Source: Eubacterium sp. TM05-53 (GTDB lineage: Bacteria; Bacillota_I; Bacilli_A; Erysipelotrichales; Erysipelotrichaceae). Taken from it: a stretch of 26,058 bases of DNA. The notes below the pieces were generated by a model that was not told the DNA's origin, made no database searches, and saw only the letters and a list, made by a program, of their open reading frames with translations. The stretch lies in assembly GCF_003436425.1 (NCBI RefSeq), contig NZ_QSPK01000002.1, positions 72,261-98,318 of the forward strand, given 5' to 3'. Shown here piece after piece: positions 9,790-17,344 of the stretch; the first letter of the stretch is position 1, and each line of letters opens with the position of its first letter. The position numbers and the translations under genes are program-made.

Positions 9790-11163
9790 ATGGAAATTTC
9801 AAATTGTGCAAATAAAACAGCCGTTATTGAAAAAATCAATGCGGTTCAACCAAAATTAAATGCCGTAGTAACTATGATTGATGAAGCTGATAACACAAAT
9901 GTTGGAAAACTTTCTGGTGTTAGTGTTGCCTTAAAAGATAACATCTCTACTTGTGGTATTCGTACAACCGCAAGCAGCCGTATTTTAGATAACTATGTTC
10001 CTGTTTATGATGCGACAATCGTAAAAAAATTAAGAGAAGCAGGAGCTGACTTTGTATGTAAGGCAAGCATGGATGAACTTGGTATGGGTGGAACCAACAA
10101 GAATGCTTACACAGGTGTTGTACACAACCCTTATGATCTAGACCGCATTCCAGGTGGATCAAGTGGTGGATGTGCTGCTTTAGTTGCCGCAGGATGTGTA
10201 CCATTGGCCATTGGTACAGATACAGGAGACAGTGTTCGAAAACCAGCAGCATATTGTGGTGTTGTTGGGGTTAAACCAACATATGGACGTATTTCACGTT
10301 ATGGTATTATTCCTTATGCGAGTTCATTAGATCACGTTGGATATTTCACAACGAATGTAAAAGATGCTGCATTAGCTTTAGAAGTTTTAGCAGGTCGTGA
10401 TGATCATGATATGACTTCTAGTTATGAAGTTGTTGGTGAATATTCTAAATTATTGAATAGTGATCTTACAAATAAAACGATTGGTGTATTTAAAACTGTA
10501 ATCGATGAAGTTGAAAACGAAGAATTAAAGGCTCAATTTAACGCTTTAGTTTCTAAGTTAGAGGAAAAAGGAGCTAAGATTGTTGAAGTGGAAATGCCAA
10601 AAGAATATATGGAATTGATTGCACCTGTCTATAAGACAATTGCGAATGCAGAAGCAACAGCCAATCATTCAAATCTAGATGGTATTCGTTTTGGTATGCG
10701 TGAAGATGGTCAAGATTTAGAAGAAGTCATGACAAATACACGTACAAAAGGTTTCTCAAGCTATGTTCGTGCTCGTTTCGTGATTGGTTCATATTCTTTG
10801 TTTGAAGAAAATCAAGATCGTTTATTTAGAAAAGCCCAAAAGATTCGTCGCTTGATCGTTCAAGCTTACGCGAAGATGTTTGAAGAATGTGATGCTGTAT
10901 TAAGTGTTGCAGCACCAACGATTGCACCATTAATCAATGAAAGTTCAGATGTTCGTTTTGGCGTATCTAGTTTTGCCGAAGAACACATGCAGTTACAAAA
11001 TTTCTCTGGTTATCCAAGTATTACACTTCCACTAGGAAAAGTAGATTCTATGCCTGTGGCTGTGAATTTAACTTGTAAGCCTTTTGAAGAACAAAAAATG
11101 TTTGATGTATCTAGTGCGATTGAAGAATGCACTGGCTTAAAAGGACAATGTTTGGAGGGATAA
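9790..11163 (+). CDS. gatA: Asp/Glu-tRNA amidotransferase subunit A
   Basis: The amidase subunit: it releases ammonia from glutamine for conversion of Glu-tRNA(Gln) to Gln-tRNA(Gln), and of Asp-tRNA(Asn) where needed. The Ser-cisSer-Lys triad is visible: Lys49 in ALKDNI, Ser124 in PGGSSGG and Ser148 in TDTGDSVRKPAAYCG. The 24-residue spacing between the serines equals that of the S. aureus enzyme (154 and 178). At 457 residues it is about 28 shorter than usual because the N-terminal helix region is reduced. Two positions differ from the common sequence: Asp147 replaces the Gly before the nucleophile (TGGS to TGDS), and GGS becomes GGC at 128. The amidase signature tolerates these, so I expect an active enzyme. 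The ribosome site AAAGGTGG lies at the end of gatC. Confidence 0.96.
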   Translation: MEISNCANKTAVIEKINAVQPKLNAVVTMIDEADNTNVGKLSGVSVALKDNISTCGIRTTASSRILDNYVPVYDATIVKKLREAGADFVCKASMDELGMGGTNKNAYTGVVHNPYDLDRIPGGSSGGCAALVAAGCVPLAIGTDTGDSVRKPAAYCGVVGVKPTYGRISRYGIIPYASSLDHVGYFTTNVKDAALALEVLAGRDDHDMTSSYEVVGEYSKLLNSDLTNKTIGVFKTVIDEVENEELKAQFNALVSKLEEKGAKIVEVEMPKEYMELIAPVYKTIANAEATANHSNLDGIRFGMREDGQDLEEVMTNTRTKGFSSYVRARFVIGSYSLFEENQDRLFRKAQKIRRLIVQAYAKMFEECDAVLSVAAPTIAPLINESSDVRFGVSSFAEEHMQLQNFSGYPSITLPLGKVDSMPVAVNLTCKPFEEQKMFDVSSAIEECTGLKGQCLEG

Positions 11164-11165
11164 TA

Positions 11166-12587
11166 ATGAATTATTTTGTAACGATTGGTATTGAAATTCA
11201 CTGTGAATTAAAGACAAATACAAAAATGTTCTCTGGTGCACCTGTGCGCTTTGGAGAAGTCGCAAATACATGTACAAGTGTTGTGGATCTAGGTCATCCT
11301 GGGTGCTTACCATGTGTAAATAAAGAGGCTGTAGCCTTGGCTATCAAGGCATGTACAGCTATGCATTGTGATCTTGAAACATTGGTTCGTTTTGATCGTA
11401 AAAACTATTACTATTCAGATTTACCAAAAGGATTCCAGATTACACAACAATTTCATCCTATTGGAACAAATGGATATGTAGAAATTGATGTGGATGGAGA
11501 AAAGAAACAAATTCGCATCGAGCGTATTCATATGGAAGAGGATACCGCAAAACAGTTCCATAAAGATACAGGTACATATATTGACTTCAACCGTGCTGGA
11601 ACACCATTGATTGAAATTGTATCAAAACCAGATATGCATAGTGCAAAAGAGGCAGCTGCTTATGTGGAAACACTTCGTAAAAATCTTTTATATCTAAATG
11701 TCAGTGATGTTAAGATGGAAGAAGGAAGTATGCGTTGTGATGTCAATATTTCTTTGAGTAAAGATAAAGATACTTTAGGAACAAAGACAGAAATCAAAAA
11801 CTTGAACTCCATTGCGAATGTTCAAAAAGCAGTTCAAGCAGAAATTGAACGTCAATCTGCATTATTAGATGCAGGTGAAAAAGTAGAACAGGCGACTCGT
11901 CGTTATGATGAAGCACAAAAGACTACAATTCTAATGCGTAAAAAAGAAGGAAATGTTGACTATAAATATTTCCCAGAACCAAATATTTTCCCTATCCAAT
12001 TGGATCTTGACTGGGTTAAATCCATTCAGGATAATCTAGAAGAGCTTCCTGATGCTCGTTTAGCTCGTTTCATGAAGGATTATGAATTAAGTGAATATGA
12101 TGCAGGTGTATTGGTTTCTGATCGAGAAATGGCAGATTTCTTTGAAGAAGTATTAAAATCGACAAAATTTGCGAAAAAAGCATGCAACTGGATCATTGGT
12201 GATGTTTCAGCTTATTTAAACAAAAACAACTTAAGCTTTGCGAAGGTGCCTTGTACAAGTGAAAACTTGGCTAGCTTGATCAATGTGATCGAGGCTGGAG
12301 AAATCAGTGGTAAACAAGGTAAAGTTGTATTTGAAGAGGTTATGCAAGGAAAAGATCCTAAGAAGGTCATCGAAGAAAAGGGTATGAAACAAGTAAGTGA
12401 TGATGGTGCTATTTTAGCTATCGTTAACAGTGTTTTAGATGCCAACCCACAATCGATTGAAGACTTCAAGAATGGTAAGGATCGTGCCGTTGGATTCTTA
12501 GTAGGTCAGGTCATGAAGGCAAGTCGTGGTCAGGCAAATCCTAAGCGTACAAATGAGTTGATTCAAGAAGAATTAAAGAAAAGATAA
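11166..12587 (+). CDS. gatB: Asp/Glu-tRNA amidotransferase subunit B
   Basis: The 473-residue subunit that phosphorylates the tRNA-bound Glu/Asp with ATP and accepts ammonia from GatA. Family motifs: GIEIHCEL at the N-terminus, VVDLGHPGCLPCVNKEAV, SDLPKGFQITQQFHPIG, RAGTPLIEIVSKPDM, SMRCDVNISL and EIKNLNS. The C-terminal YqeY-like tRNA-binding tail (VGFLVGQVMKASRGQANPKR) closes the protein. It has more Cys than many homologues near residues 35-58 (NTCTSVVDLGHPGCLPC), which may be the zinc-binding variant. The frame is open from 11127, but GGAGGG (11154-11159) sets the ATG at 11166. It is the last gene of the pcrA operon and is followed by a terminator. Confidence 0.96.
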   Translation: MNYFVTIGIEIHCELKTNTKMFSGAPVRFGEVANTCTSVVDLGHPGCLPCVNKEAVALAIKACTAMHCDLETLVRFDRKNYYYSDLPKGFQITQQFHPIGTNGYVEIDVDGEKKQIRIERIHMEEDTAKQFHKDTGTYIDFNRAGTPLIEIVSKPDMHSAKEAAAYVETLRKNLLYLNVSDVKMEEGSMRCDVNISLSKDKDTLGTKTEIKNLNSIANVQKAVQAEIERQSALLDAGEKVEQATRRYDEAQKTTILMRKKEGNVDYKYFPEPNIFPIQLDLDWVKSIQDNLEELPDARLARFMKDYELSEYDAGVLVSDREMADFFEEVLKSTKFAKKACNWIIGDVSAYLNKNNLSFAKVPCTSENLASLINVIEAGEISGKQGKVVFEEVMQGKDPKKVIEEKGMKQVSDDGAILAIVNSVLDANPQSIEDFKNGKDRAVGFLVGQVMKASRGQANPKRTNELIQEELKKR

Positions 12588-12619
12588 AAGTCTGATTCAT
12601 TCAGACTTTTAATGTTTTT
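12586..12619 (+). terminator. Terminator of the pcrA-gatB operon
   Basis: AAAAGTCTGA (12586-12595) and TCAGACTTTT (12601-12610) form a 10-bp stem with a 5-base loop that overlaps the gatB stop codon. The following tract (AATGTTTTT) is only partly T-rich, so read-through to the next gene is possible. Confidence 0.7.
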
Positions 12620-12627
12620 GTGTACTG

Positions 12628-12636
12628 TGTTATAAT
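12628..12636 (+). promoter_or_regulatory. Extended -10 promoter of the membrane protein gene
   Basis: TGTTATAAT, a consensus extended -10, lies 13 bases upstream of the TTAGGAGG ribosome site. There is no convincing -35. The surrounding TGTGTTATAATAAGTAC resembles the region before dxr (TGTGTTAAAATTATAAGTAC). Confidence 0.6.
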
Positions 12637-12661
12637 AAGTACGTTATTAGGAGGTTTTTTA

Positions 12662-13300
12662 ATGGCCAAGATGAAGCGTAGAAGACATACGTCCAATAAA
12701 CCTACAGGCCAAGGACACAAGCTTGTATGGTTTACTGTTATTATAATTATGATTCCTGTTGTGATTGTAGGATATGTATTATTGACAAGTTTAGGTGGAC
12801 AAAATCGACCTGTAGAAGGTAGTCGTTTTTCAAAAACGGATTTAGATCCTGCCATCACAAAAGACAATATCTCATCTCTTGAGAGTGCTTTAGGAAACAT
12901 TGATAATGTAGAAAAGGTAAGTGTGAATTTATTAAGTGCAACACTACGTGTACATATTGATCTAGTTGATAGTGCAACGGATGATGTGGCAAATGCAGCA
13001 CTTGATAGTGCATATAATATTGTGAATGAACAATTGCCAATTGATACATATTTTACAAATAAAGATAGCTCAAAGATGTATGATCTAGAGATTGATTCTT
13101 ATAATTATTTGATTGATGATACACATACGGCCGATGGCTGGACATATTTAAAATTGACAAAAACCGGAGCTAGTGATGGTCCTGTTACGGATAATATGAC
13201 AAGTGCGAAAGATCCTGATCTTTCAAATCAATTAAAAGCGGCAAGTGAACAGATTCAACAAAATATCGCAAATGCGCAAAACGAAGATGATGGACAATAA
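12662..13300 (+). CDS. Single-pass membrane protein of unknown function
   Basis: 212 residues. A short Lys/Arg-rich cytoplasmic N-terminus (MAKMKRRRHTSNK) is followed by one strong hydrophobic helix at about 21-43 and an extracytoplasmic domain of about 165 residues. That domain has the pattern VEKVSVNLLSATLRVHIDL, suggesting an alpha/beta fold, and ends in an acidic, Gln-rich tail. By the positive-inside rule the C-terminal part is outside. AGGAGG (12649-12654) lies 7 bases before the ATG at 12662; a longer frame from 12620 would include this site and is unlikely. It is monocistronic, with a promoter and an overlapping terminator. I do not recognise the family. Small anchored proteins of this shape occur widely in Firmicutes without known function. 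Confidence 0.75.
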   Translation: MAKMKRRRHTSNKPTGQGHKLVWFTVIIIMIPVVIVGYVLLTSLGGQNRPVEGSRFSKTDLDPAITKDNISSLESALGNIDNVEKVSVNLLSATLRVHIDLVDSATDDVANAALDSAYNIVNEQLPIDTYFTNKDSSKMYDLEIDSYNYLIDDTHTADGWTYLKLTKTGASDGPVTDNMTSAKDPDLSNQLKAASEQIQQNIANAQNEDDGQ

Positions 13301-13316
13301 GAGTCCATCTTTTTTC
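13289..13316 (+). terminator. Rho-independent terminator
   Basis: GATGGAC (13289-13295) pairs with GTCCATC (13303-13309) and is followed by seven T. The stop codon of the preceding gene lies in the loop. Confidence 0.85.
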
Positions 13317-13332
13317 TTGAAAGGAGCCAAAA

Positions 13333-14127
13333 ATGAAATTATATATTGATGAGAATAATAGAGTTGTCACTATGCATGAGGCAACGAGTGATATGAAGTG
13401 TTTTGAAGAGTTTGAAAATAAGAAGCCATATACTTTTGATGGAGTAAAAGAAGTTGAAAATAGTATTCATCCTGTTCATGTCTTATTAAATACGAGTATG
13501 ATCGATGAAAAGTGGATCTATATGAATTTAAAATCGTATATATCTAAAAATGATCGTGTTTGTATCCTTCCATTTAGCTTTTTTGATGATACAAAAAATG
13601 AATTGGATTGGAATAAACAATATGCGCCTGGACAAGGCATATGGTATCGCTCTAATCAAGATGTGTTCTACAAGTATGGAATTGGTAAGGAAAAAATTGT
13701 ATGGGTCAATTACTTTAAAGATTCGATGGATGAAATGAAGGAAAAGATTTTAAATAGTTCTGTTTTGATGTTGACGGGTGGAACTCCAGATCTGATGATG
13801 AAGCGAATTAAAGAAAAGAAATTAAAGAAGCTGATTAAAAATTATAAGGGAATTATGATTGGATATAGTGCAGGAGCCATGATTCAGCTTGATTCTTATC
13901 ACATAAGTCCAGATGAGGATTATCCAGAATTTTCATATCAGACAGGTTTAGGCTGTTTATCTGGTTTTGCGATTGAACCTCATTTTAGAAGAAGTAAAGT
14001 ACAGATGCAAAGTATTGAAAAGGTGAATTCTGAAAAACAGATTCCTGTGTATGGCATTTATGAAGAGGGTGGAATGATTATAGATTCAAACATTAAATGT
14101 TTCGGTAAAATAGAGAAATTTGAGTAA
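13333..14127 (+). CDS. Peptidase S51 (peptidase E)-like, type 1 glutamine amidotransferase fold
   Basis: 264 residues. The nucleophile elbow is IGYSAGAMIQL with Ser179; in peptidase E (dipeptidase hydrolysing Asp-X) the same GxSAGA motif carries the catalytic serine. The strand before it reads LMLTGGTPDLMMKRI, as in the family. His217 in AIEPHFRR matches the His of the triad, and Glu215 lies beside it. Family members are about 230 residues; here an N-terminal extension of some 40 residues (starting MKLYIDENNRVVTMHEATSD) is added. GAAAGGAG precedes the ATG. No terminator is seen at its end. The substrate is unproven and it could be a cyanophycinase-like or general alpha-aspartyl peptidase. Confidence 0.75.
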   Translation: MKLYIDENNRVVTMHEATSDMKCFEEFENKKPYTFDGVKEVENSIHPVHVLLNTSMIDEKWIYMNLKSYISKNDRVCILPFSFFDDTKNELDWNKQYAPGQGIWYRSNQDVFYKYGIGKEKIVWVNYFKDSMDEMKEKILNSSVLMLTGGTPDLMMKRIKEKKLKKLIKNYKGIMIGYSAGAMIQLDSYHISPDEDYPEFSYQTGLGCLSGFAIEPHFRRSKVQMQSIEKVNSEKQIPVYGIYEEGGMIIDSNIKCFGKIEKFE

Positions 14128-14150
14128 AAAATCATAAAAAGGTACTCTGT

Positions 14151-14186
14151 ATTTGCACAAATTAATTGAAAATTTGCACAAATTAA
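14151..14186 (+). promoter_or_regulatory. Two direct 15-bp repeats, putative operator of the winged-helix gene
   Basis: ATTTGCACAAATTAA occurs exactly at 14151-14165 and again at 14172-14186. The period is 21 bp, two turns of the helix, so two protein units would bind the same face. OmpR/PhoB-type winged-helix proteins bind direct repeats in this way. The pair lies about 100 bases before a gene for such a protein and about 20 bases upstream of a weak -35/-10 candidate (GATACT at about 14226), so activation or autoregulation is plausible. Confidence 0.55.
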
Positions 14187-14283
14187 CAAAAAGTTAGTTT
14201 TTAATGTTAAATTCACATAGATATGGGATACTATTGATACGAGCCAAATGTGAAATGGTTAGTTAAAGGAGAAAAGTATACAT

Positions 14284-14802
14284 ATGAAGTTTTGTAAATT
14301 GATTACGGAGGTCGATTTAGAACTGCTTGAAGAGTTAGTTGACAATGGCTATCCTGTGGATCGTATTGAAGAAAACGGGCAGGTTTACTACAAAACACCA
14401 GCTATGTTATGCCAAAACTTAAAAGTGAATGATGAAGTGAGAAATTACAGTAACGGATTGATTTCAATGTCTATTGAAAATGTTCGAAAGAAAAAGGGGT
14501 TATATAGAACAGGAAATCTATTGATTGATATGGATTCTAACATTATCCAAAAGGGTAAAGAAAAGATCTTTATTCCTAAGGCAAGTTTTACCATTATTTC
14601 AACACTGATGGATGTTCCTCACAAAACAGTATCAAGATCGGCGTTGGTTTTTTACTTGGAACAAGCGTATCATCACGAAATTTTGGATAACACTTTGACG
14701 GTTCATATCGCCTCAATTCGTCGCCTTTTGGGTGATGAATACATCAAAACCCATAAAACTGTTGGCTATTTTTGGGATTTTGATGTTTTTAAAGTGGGAT
14801 AA
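14284..14802 (+). CDS. Orphan OmpR-type winged-helix DNA-binding protein
   Basis: 172 residues. The C-terminal 90 residues form a Trans_reg_C winged helix: IFIPKASFTIISTLMD, then the positioning and recognition helices with DNTLTVHIASIRRLLG, and the wing hairpin YIKTHKTVGYFWDFDV in place of the usual IxTVRGxGYxF. The N-terminal 80 residues (EVDLELLEELVDNGYPVDRI, later RNYSNGLISMSIENVRKKKG) are not a phospho-receiver domain: there is no pattern of conserved Asp and Lys. The signal sensed is therefore unknown. AAAGGAG is 12 bases before the ATG, rather far. There is no kinase gene nearby. It lies 60 bases before glgP with no terminator between, and two 21-bp-spaced repeats stand upstream. Confidence 0.75.
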   Translation: MKFCKLITEVDLELLEELVDNGYPVDRIEENGQVYYKTPAMLCQNLKVNDEVRNYSNGLISMSIENVRKKKGLYRTGNLLIDMDSNIIQKGKEKIFIPKASFTIISTLMDVPHKTVSRSALVFYLEQAYHHEILDNTLTVHIASIRRLLGDEYIKTHKTVGYFWDFDVFKVG

Positions 14803-14804
14803 AG

Positions 14805-14834
14805 TTGAAAAATGGCTTGAAATAAAGGTATAAT
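14805..14834 (+). promoter_or_regulatory. Promoter of glgP
   Basis: TTGAAA (14805-14810) and TATAAT (14829-14834) with an 18-base spacer fit a sigma-A promoter. The -35 overlaps the end of the winged-helix gene by position (stop at 14800-14802). The AAGGAG ribosome site follows at 14847-14852. Confidence 0.7.
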
Positions 14835-14862
14835 GTAAAAGTGTTGGAAGGAGATTTAGATT

Positions 14863-17277
14863 ATGCCACATCTATTTGAGTCTAAAGATAGTTTTAAAGA
14901 AAGCTTTAAAGAAGCTGTTTCTGATGCCTATGGACGTGATTTTGAAGATACATATCCTGAAGAGCGATATATTGTCCTTGGTAACATGATTCGTGATTTT
15001 GCCGGAGAGCATTGGAGAGAAACTAAAAATGCGATCAAGAAAACAGAATCAAAACAGCTTTATTATTTTTCTATGGAATTCTTGATGGGTCGTTTAATGA
15101 CAAGTAACCTAATGAACTTAAATATTTATGATATTGTTAAAGATGGTTTAAAAGATTTGGGTATGGACATCAATGACATGGAAAACATTGAAAGTGATGC
15201 AGGATTAGGAAATGGTGGTTTAGGAAGACTTGCCGCATGTTTCATGGATTCATTAGCATCTCTTGACTTACCAGGACATGGTAACTGTATTCGATACCGT
15301 TACGGTTTGTTTAAACAAAAAATTGAAAACAACCAACAAGTTGAATTGCCAGACTGCTGGTTAAAGAATGGTAATGTTTGGGAAGTATGGAAACCTCAAC
15401 ATGCCGTAAAAGTTAAATTTGGTGGTTACGTAGATGGATACATGGATGGATATGGAAAATTTTATGCTCAACATCATCCAGAATTTGTCGTACGTGCTGT
15501 ACCTTATGATGAACCAATCGTTGGATATCATACAACAACCACAAATACACTTCGCTTATGGGATGCAGAAGTTGATGAAGATTCTGTAAACTCAGGTGGA
15601 TTAAATGAATATTTGAATCAAGTAACAGCTATTACAGCAAATGTATATCCTGATGATTCAACAATCGAAGGAAAACGTTTGCGTTTAACACAAGAATATT
15701 TCTTTGTATGTGCTGGAATTGATCAAATTATTCGTTCACACTTACGTGTATACCCAAGCTTAGATAATTTAGGTGATAAAGTTGCGATTCAGTTAAATGA
15801 TACACACCCTGTATTAGTTATTCCTGAATTAATGCGTGTATTACTAGATGATTACTTCTATGAATGGGATGATGCTTGGAATATCGTGACAAAGACTGTT
15901 GCGTATACAAACCACACAGTTATGGCAGAAGCACTTGAAAAATGGCCTCAAGACATGGTTCGTTCATTGTTGCCACGTCTATATATGATCATTGAAGAAA
16001 TCAACCGACGTTTCAAATATGACGTAGATCACAGAGGATTATGTGGAATCTTCAACAATGTTTCAATCTTAAAAGAAGGACAAGTTCACATGGCTAACTT
16101 GGCTGTTGTTGGTTCACACAGTGTAAACGGTGTTGCGAAACTTCACTCTGAAATCTTAGTAAATGATGTATTCAAAGATTTTGTGACAATTTATCCAGAT
16201 AAATTCAACAATAAGACAAATGGTATTACTCACCGTAGATGGTTATTGTTCTCAAACCCTCAATTGACTCAGTTGTTAGAAGATACAATTGGAGATGAGT
16301 TCAAGACAAATCCAGAAAAATTAGAAGATTTAATGGCACACGTTGAAGATGAGGCTTTACAAGCTAAATTCATGGATGTGAAATTAGAGCGTAAAAAGAT
16401 TTTGGCTGCCTATGTAAAAGAAAACTTAGGTATTGATATTGATGTGAATTCCATCTTTGATTGCCAAGCTAAACGTCTTCACGCATACAAACGTCAATTA
16501 TTAAATATCTTCCACGTTATGTATTTATACTTAAGAATGAAACAGGATCCTTCATTTAGAATTTACCCTCGTACATTCTTCTATTCTGCAAAAGCAGCAG
16601 CAAGTTATGATTTAGCGAAGGAAATCATTAAATTGATCAACATGGTTGCCAATGTTGTGAATAATGATCCTGAAATCTCTAAATACATGAAGGTTGTCTT
16701 CATTCCTAACTACTCAGTATCTATTGCTGAAATCTTATTAAATGCGGCAGATGTTTCTGAACAAATTTCTACAGCTGGTAAAGAAGCAAGTGGTACAGGA
16801 AATATGAAGTACATGATGAATGGTGCAATCACTCTTGGTACTCTTGATGGAGCTAACGTTGAAATCGTTGAGCGTGTTGGATACGAAAATGCAGAAATCT
16901 TTGGTTTACATGTAGAAGACATCAATGAACTTCGTCATGAAAACTCATATAATGCATGGAACTTATATAACAAAAGTTACAACATTCGTATGGTGATTGA
17001 TTCACTTAAAAACTGCACTTGGTCAAATGATCCAAATGAATTTAAGTTGATCAACAACGACTTAATGATGCGTAATGATGAATTCTTTGTATTAGCTGAC
17101 TTTGATGCCTATGTATATGCTCAAGAAAAAGTACAAGCTCGTTACATGGATAAGAGTCGCTGGGCTAAGACAATGTTAGTCAATATTGCCAAATCAGGAT
17201 ACTTCTCAAGTGACCGTACAATTAGCGAATATGCTAAAGAAATCTGGGATTTAAAACCATTGTCATTTGAAGATTAA
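14863..17277 (+). CDS. glgP: Glycogen/starch (alpha-glucan) phosphorylase
   Basis: An 804-residue PLP-dependent phosphorylase that releases glucose 1-phosphate from alpha-1,4-glucans in the cytoplasm. Motifs: DAGLGNGGLGRLAACFMDS near residue 110, the QLNDTHPVLVIPELMR active-site segment, NHTVMAEALEKW, KTNGITHRRWL, the KRLHAYKRQLLN stretch, and the PLP site EASGTGNMKYMMNG with Lys649. The length is typical. There are no glgBCAD genes around it, so it may act on stored or imported maltodextrins made elsewhere in the genome. It has its own promoter and terminator, and the adjacent winged-helix gene could regulate it; that link is only positional. Confidence 0.96.
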   Translation: MPHLFESKDSFKESFKEAVSDAYGRDFEDTYPEERYIVLGNMIRDFAGEHWRETKNAIKKTESKQLYYFSMEFLMGRLMTSNLMNLNIYDIVKDGLKDLGMDINDMENIESDAGLGNGGLGRLAACFMDSLASLDLPGHGNCIRYRYGLFKQKIENNQQVELPDCWLKNGNVWEVWKPQHAVKVKFGGYVDGYMDGYGKFYAQHHPEFVVRAVPYDEPIVGYHTTTTNTLRLWDAEVDEDSVNSGGLNEYLNQVTAITANVYPDDSTIEGKRLRLTQEYFFVCAGIDQIIRSHLRVYPSLDNLGDKVAIQLNDTHPVLVIPELMRVLLDDYFYEWDDAWNIVTKTVAYTNHTVMAEALEKWPQDMVRSLLPRLYMIIEEINRRFKYDVDHRGLCGIFNNVSILKEGQVHMANLAVVGSHSVNGVAKLHSEILVNDVFKDFVTIYPDKFNNKTNGITHRRWLLFSNPQLTQLLEDTIGDEFKTNPEKLEDLMAHVEDEALQAKFMDVKLERKKILAAYVKENLGIDIDVNSIFDCQAKRLHAYKRQLLNIFHVMYLYLRMKQDPSFRIYPRTFFYSAKAAASYDLAKEIIKLINMVANVVNNDPEISKYMKVVFIPNYSVSIAEILLNAADVSEQISTAGKEASGTGNMKYMMNGAITLGTLDGANVEIVERVGYENAEIFGLHVEDINELRHENSYNAWNLYNKSYNIRMVIDSLKNCTWSNDPNEFKLINNDLMMRNDEFFVLADFDAYVYAQEKVQARYMDKSRWAKTMLVNIAKSGYFSSDRTISEYAKEIWDLKPLSFED

Positions 17278-17287
17278 TTTAAAAAAC

Positions 17288-17327
17288 AGATCATATTTAC
17301 CGAACAAAGGTGATATGATCTTTTTTT
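17288..17327 (+). terminator. Terminator of glgP
   Basis: AGATCATAT (17288-17296) and ATATGATCT (17313-17321) form a perfect 9-bp stem with a 16-base loop, followed by seven T. Confidence 0.85.
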
Positions 17328-17338
17328 CGTGATAGAAT
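17310..17338 (+). promoter_or_regulatory. Candidate promoter of the GGDEF gene inside the glgP terminator
   Basis: TAGAAT (17333-17338) is 6 bases before the ATG at 17345, and GTGATA (17310-17315) lies 17 bases further upstream, in the 3' arm of the glgP terminator. If used, transcription would start at or near the ATG, giving a leaderless message. This fits the lack of any ribosome site before this gene. Confidence 0.4.
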
Positions 17339-17344
17339 TGTTGT

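Noticed and set aside
14151..14186. Start of a CRISPR array
   Set aside because: Only two copies, 15 bp long with a 6-bp gap; no further units and no cas genes. It fits an operator better.
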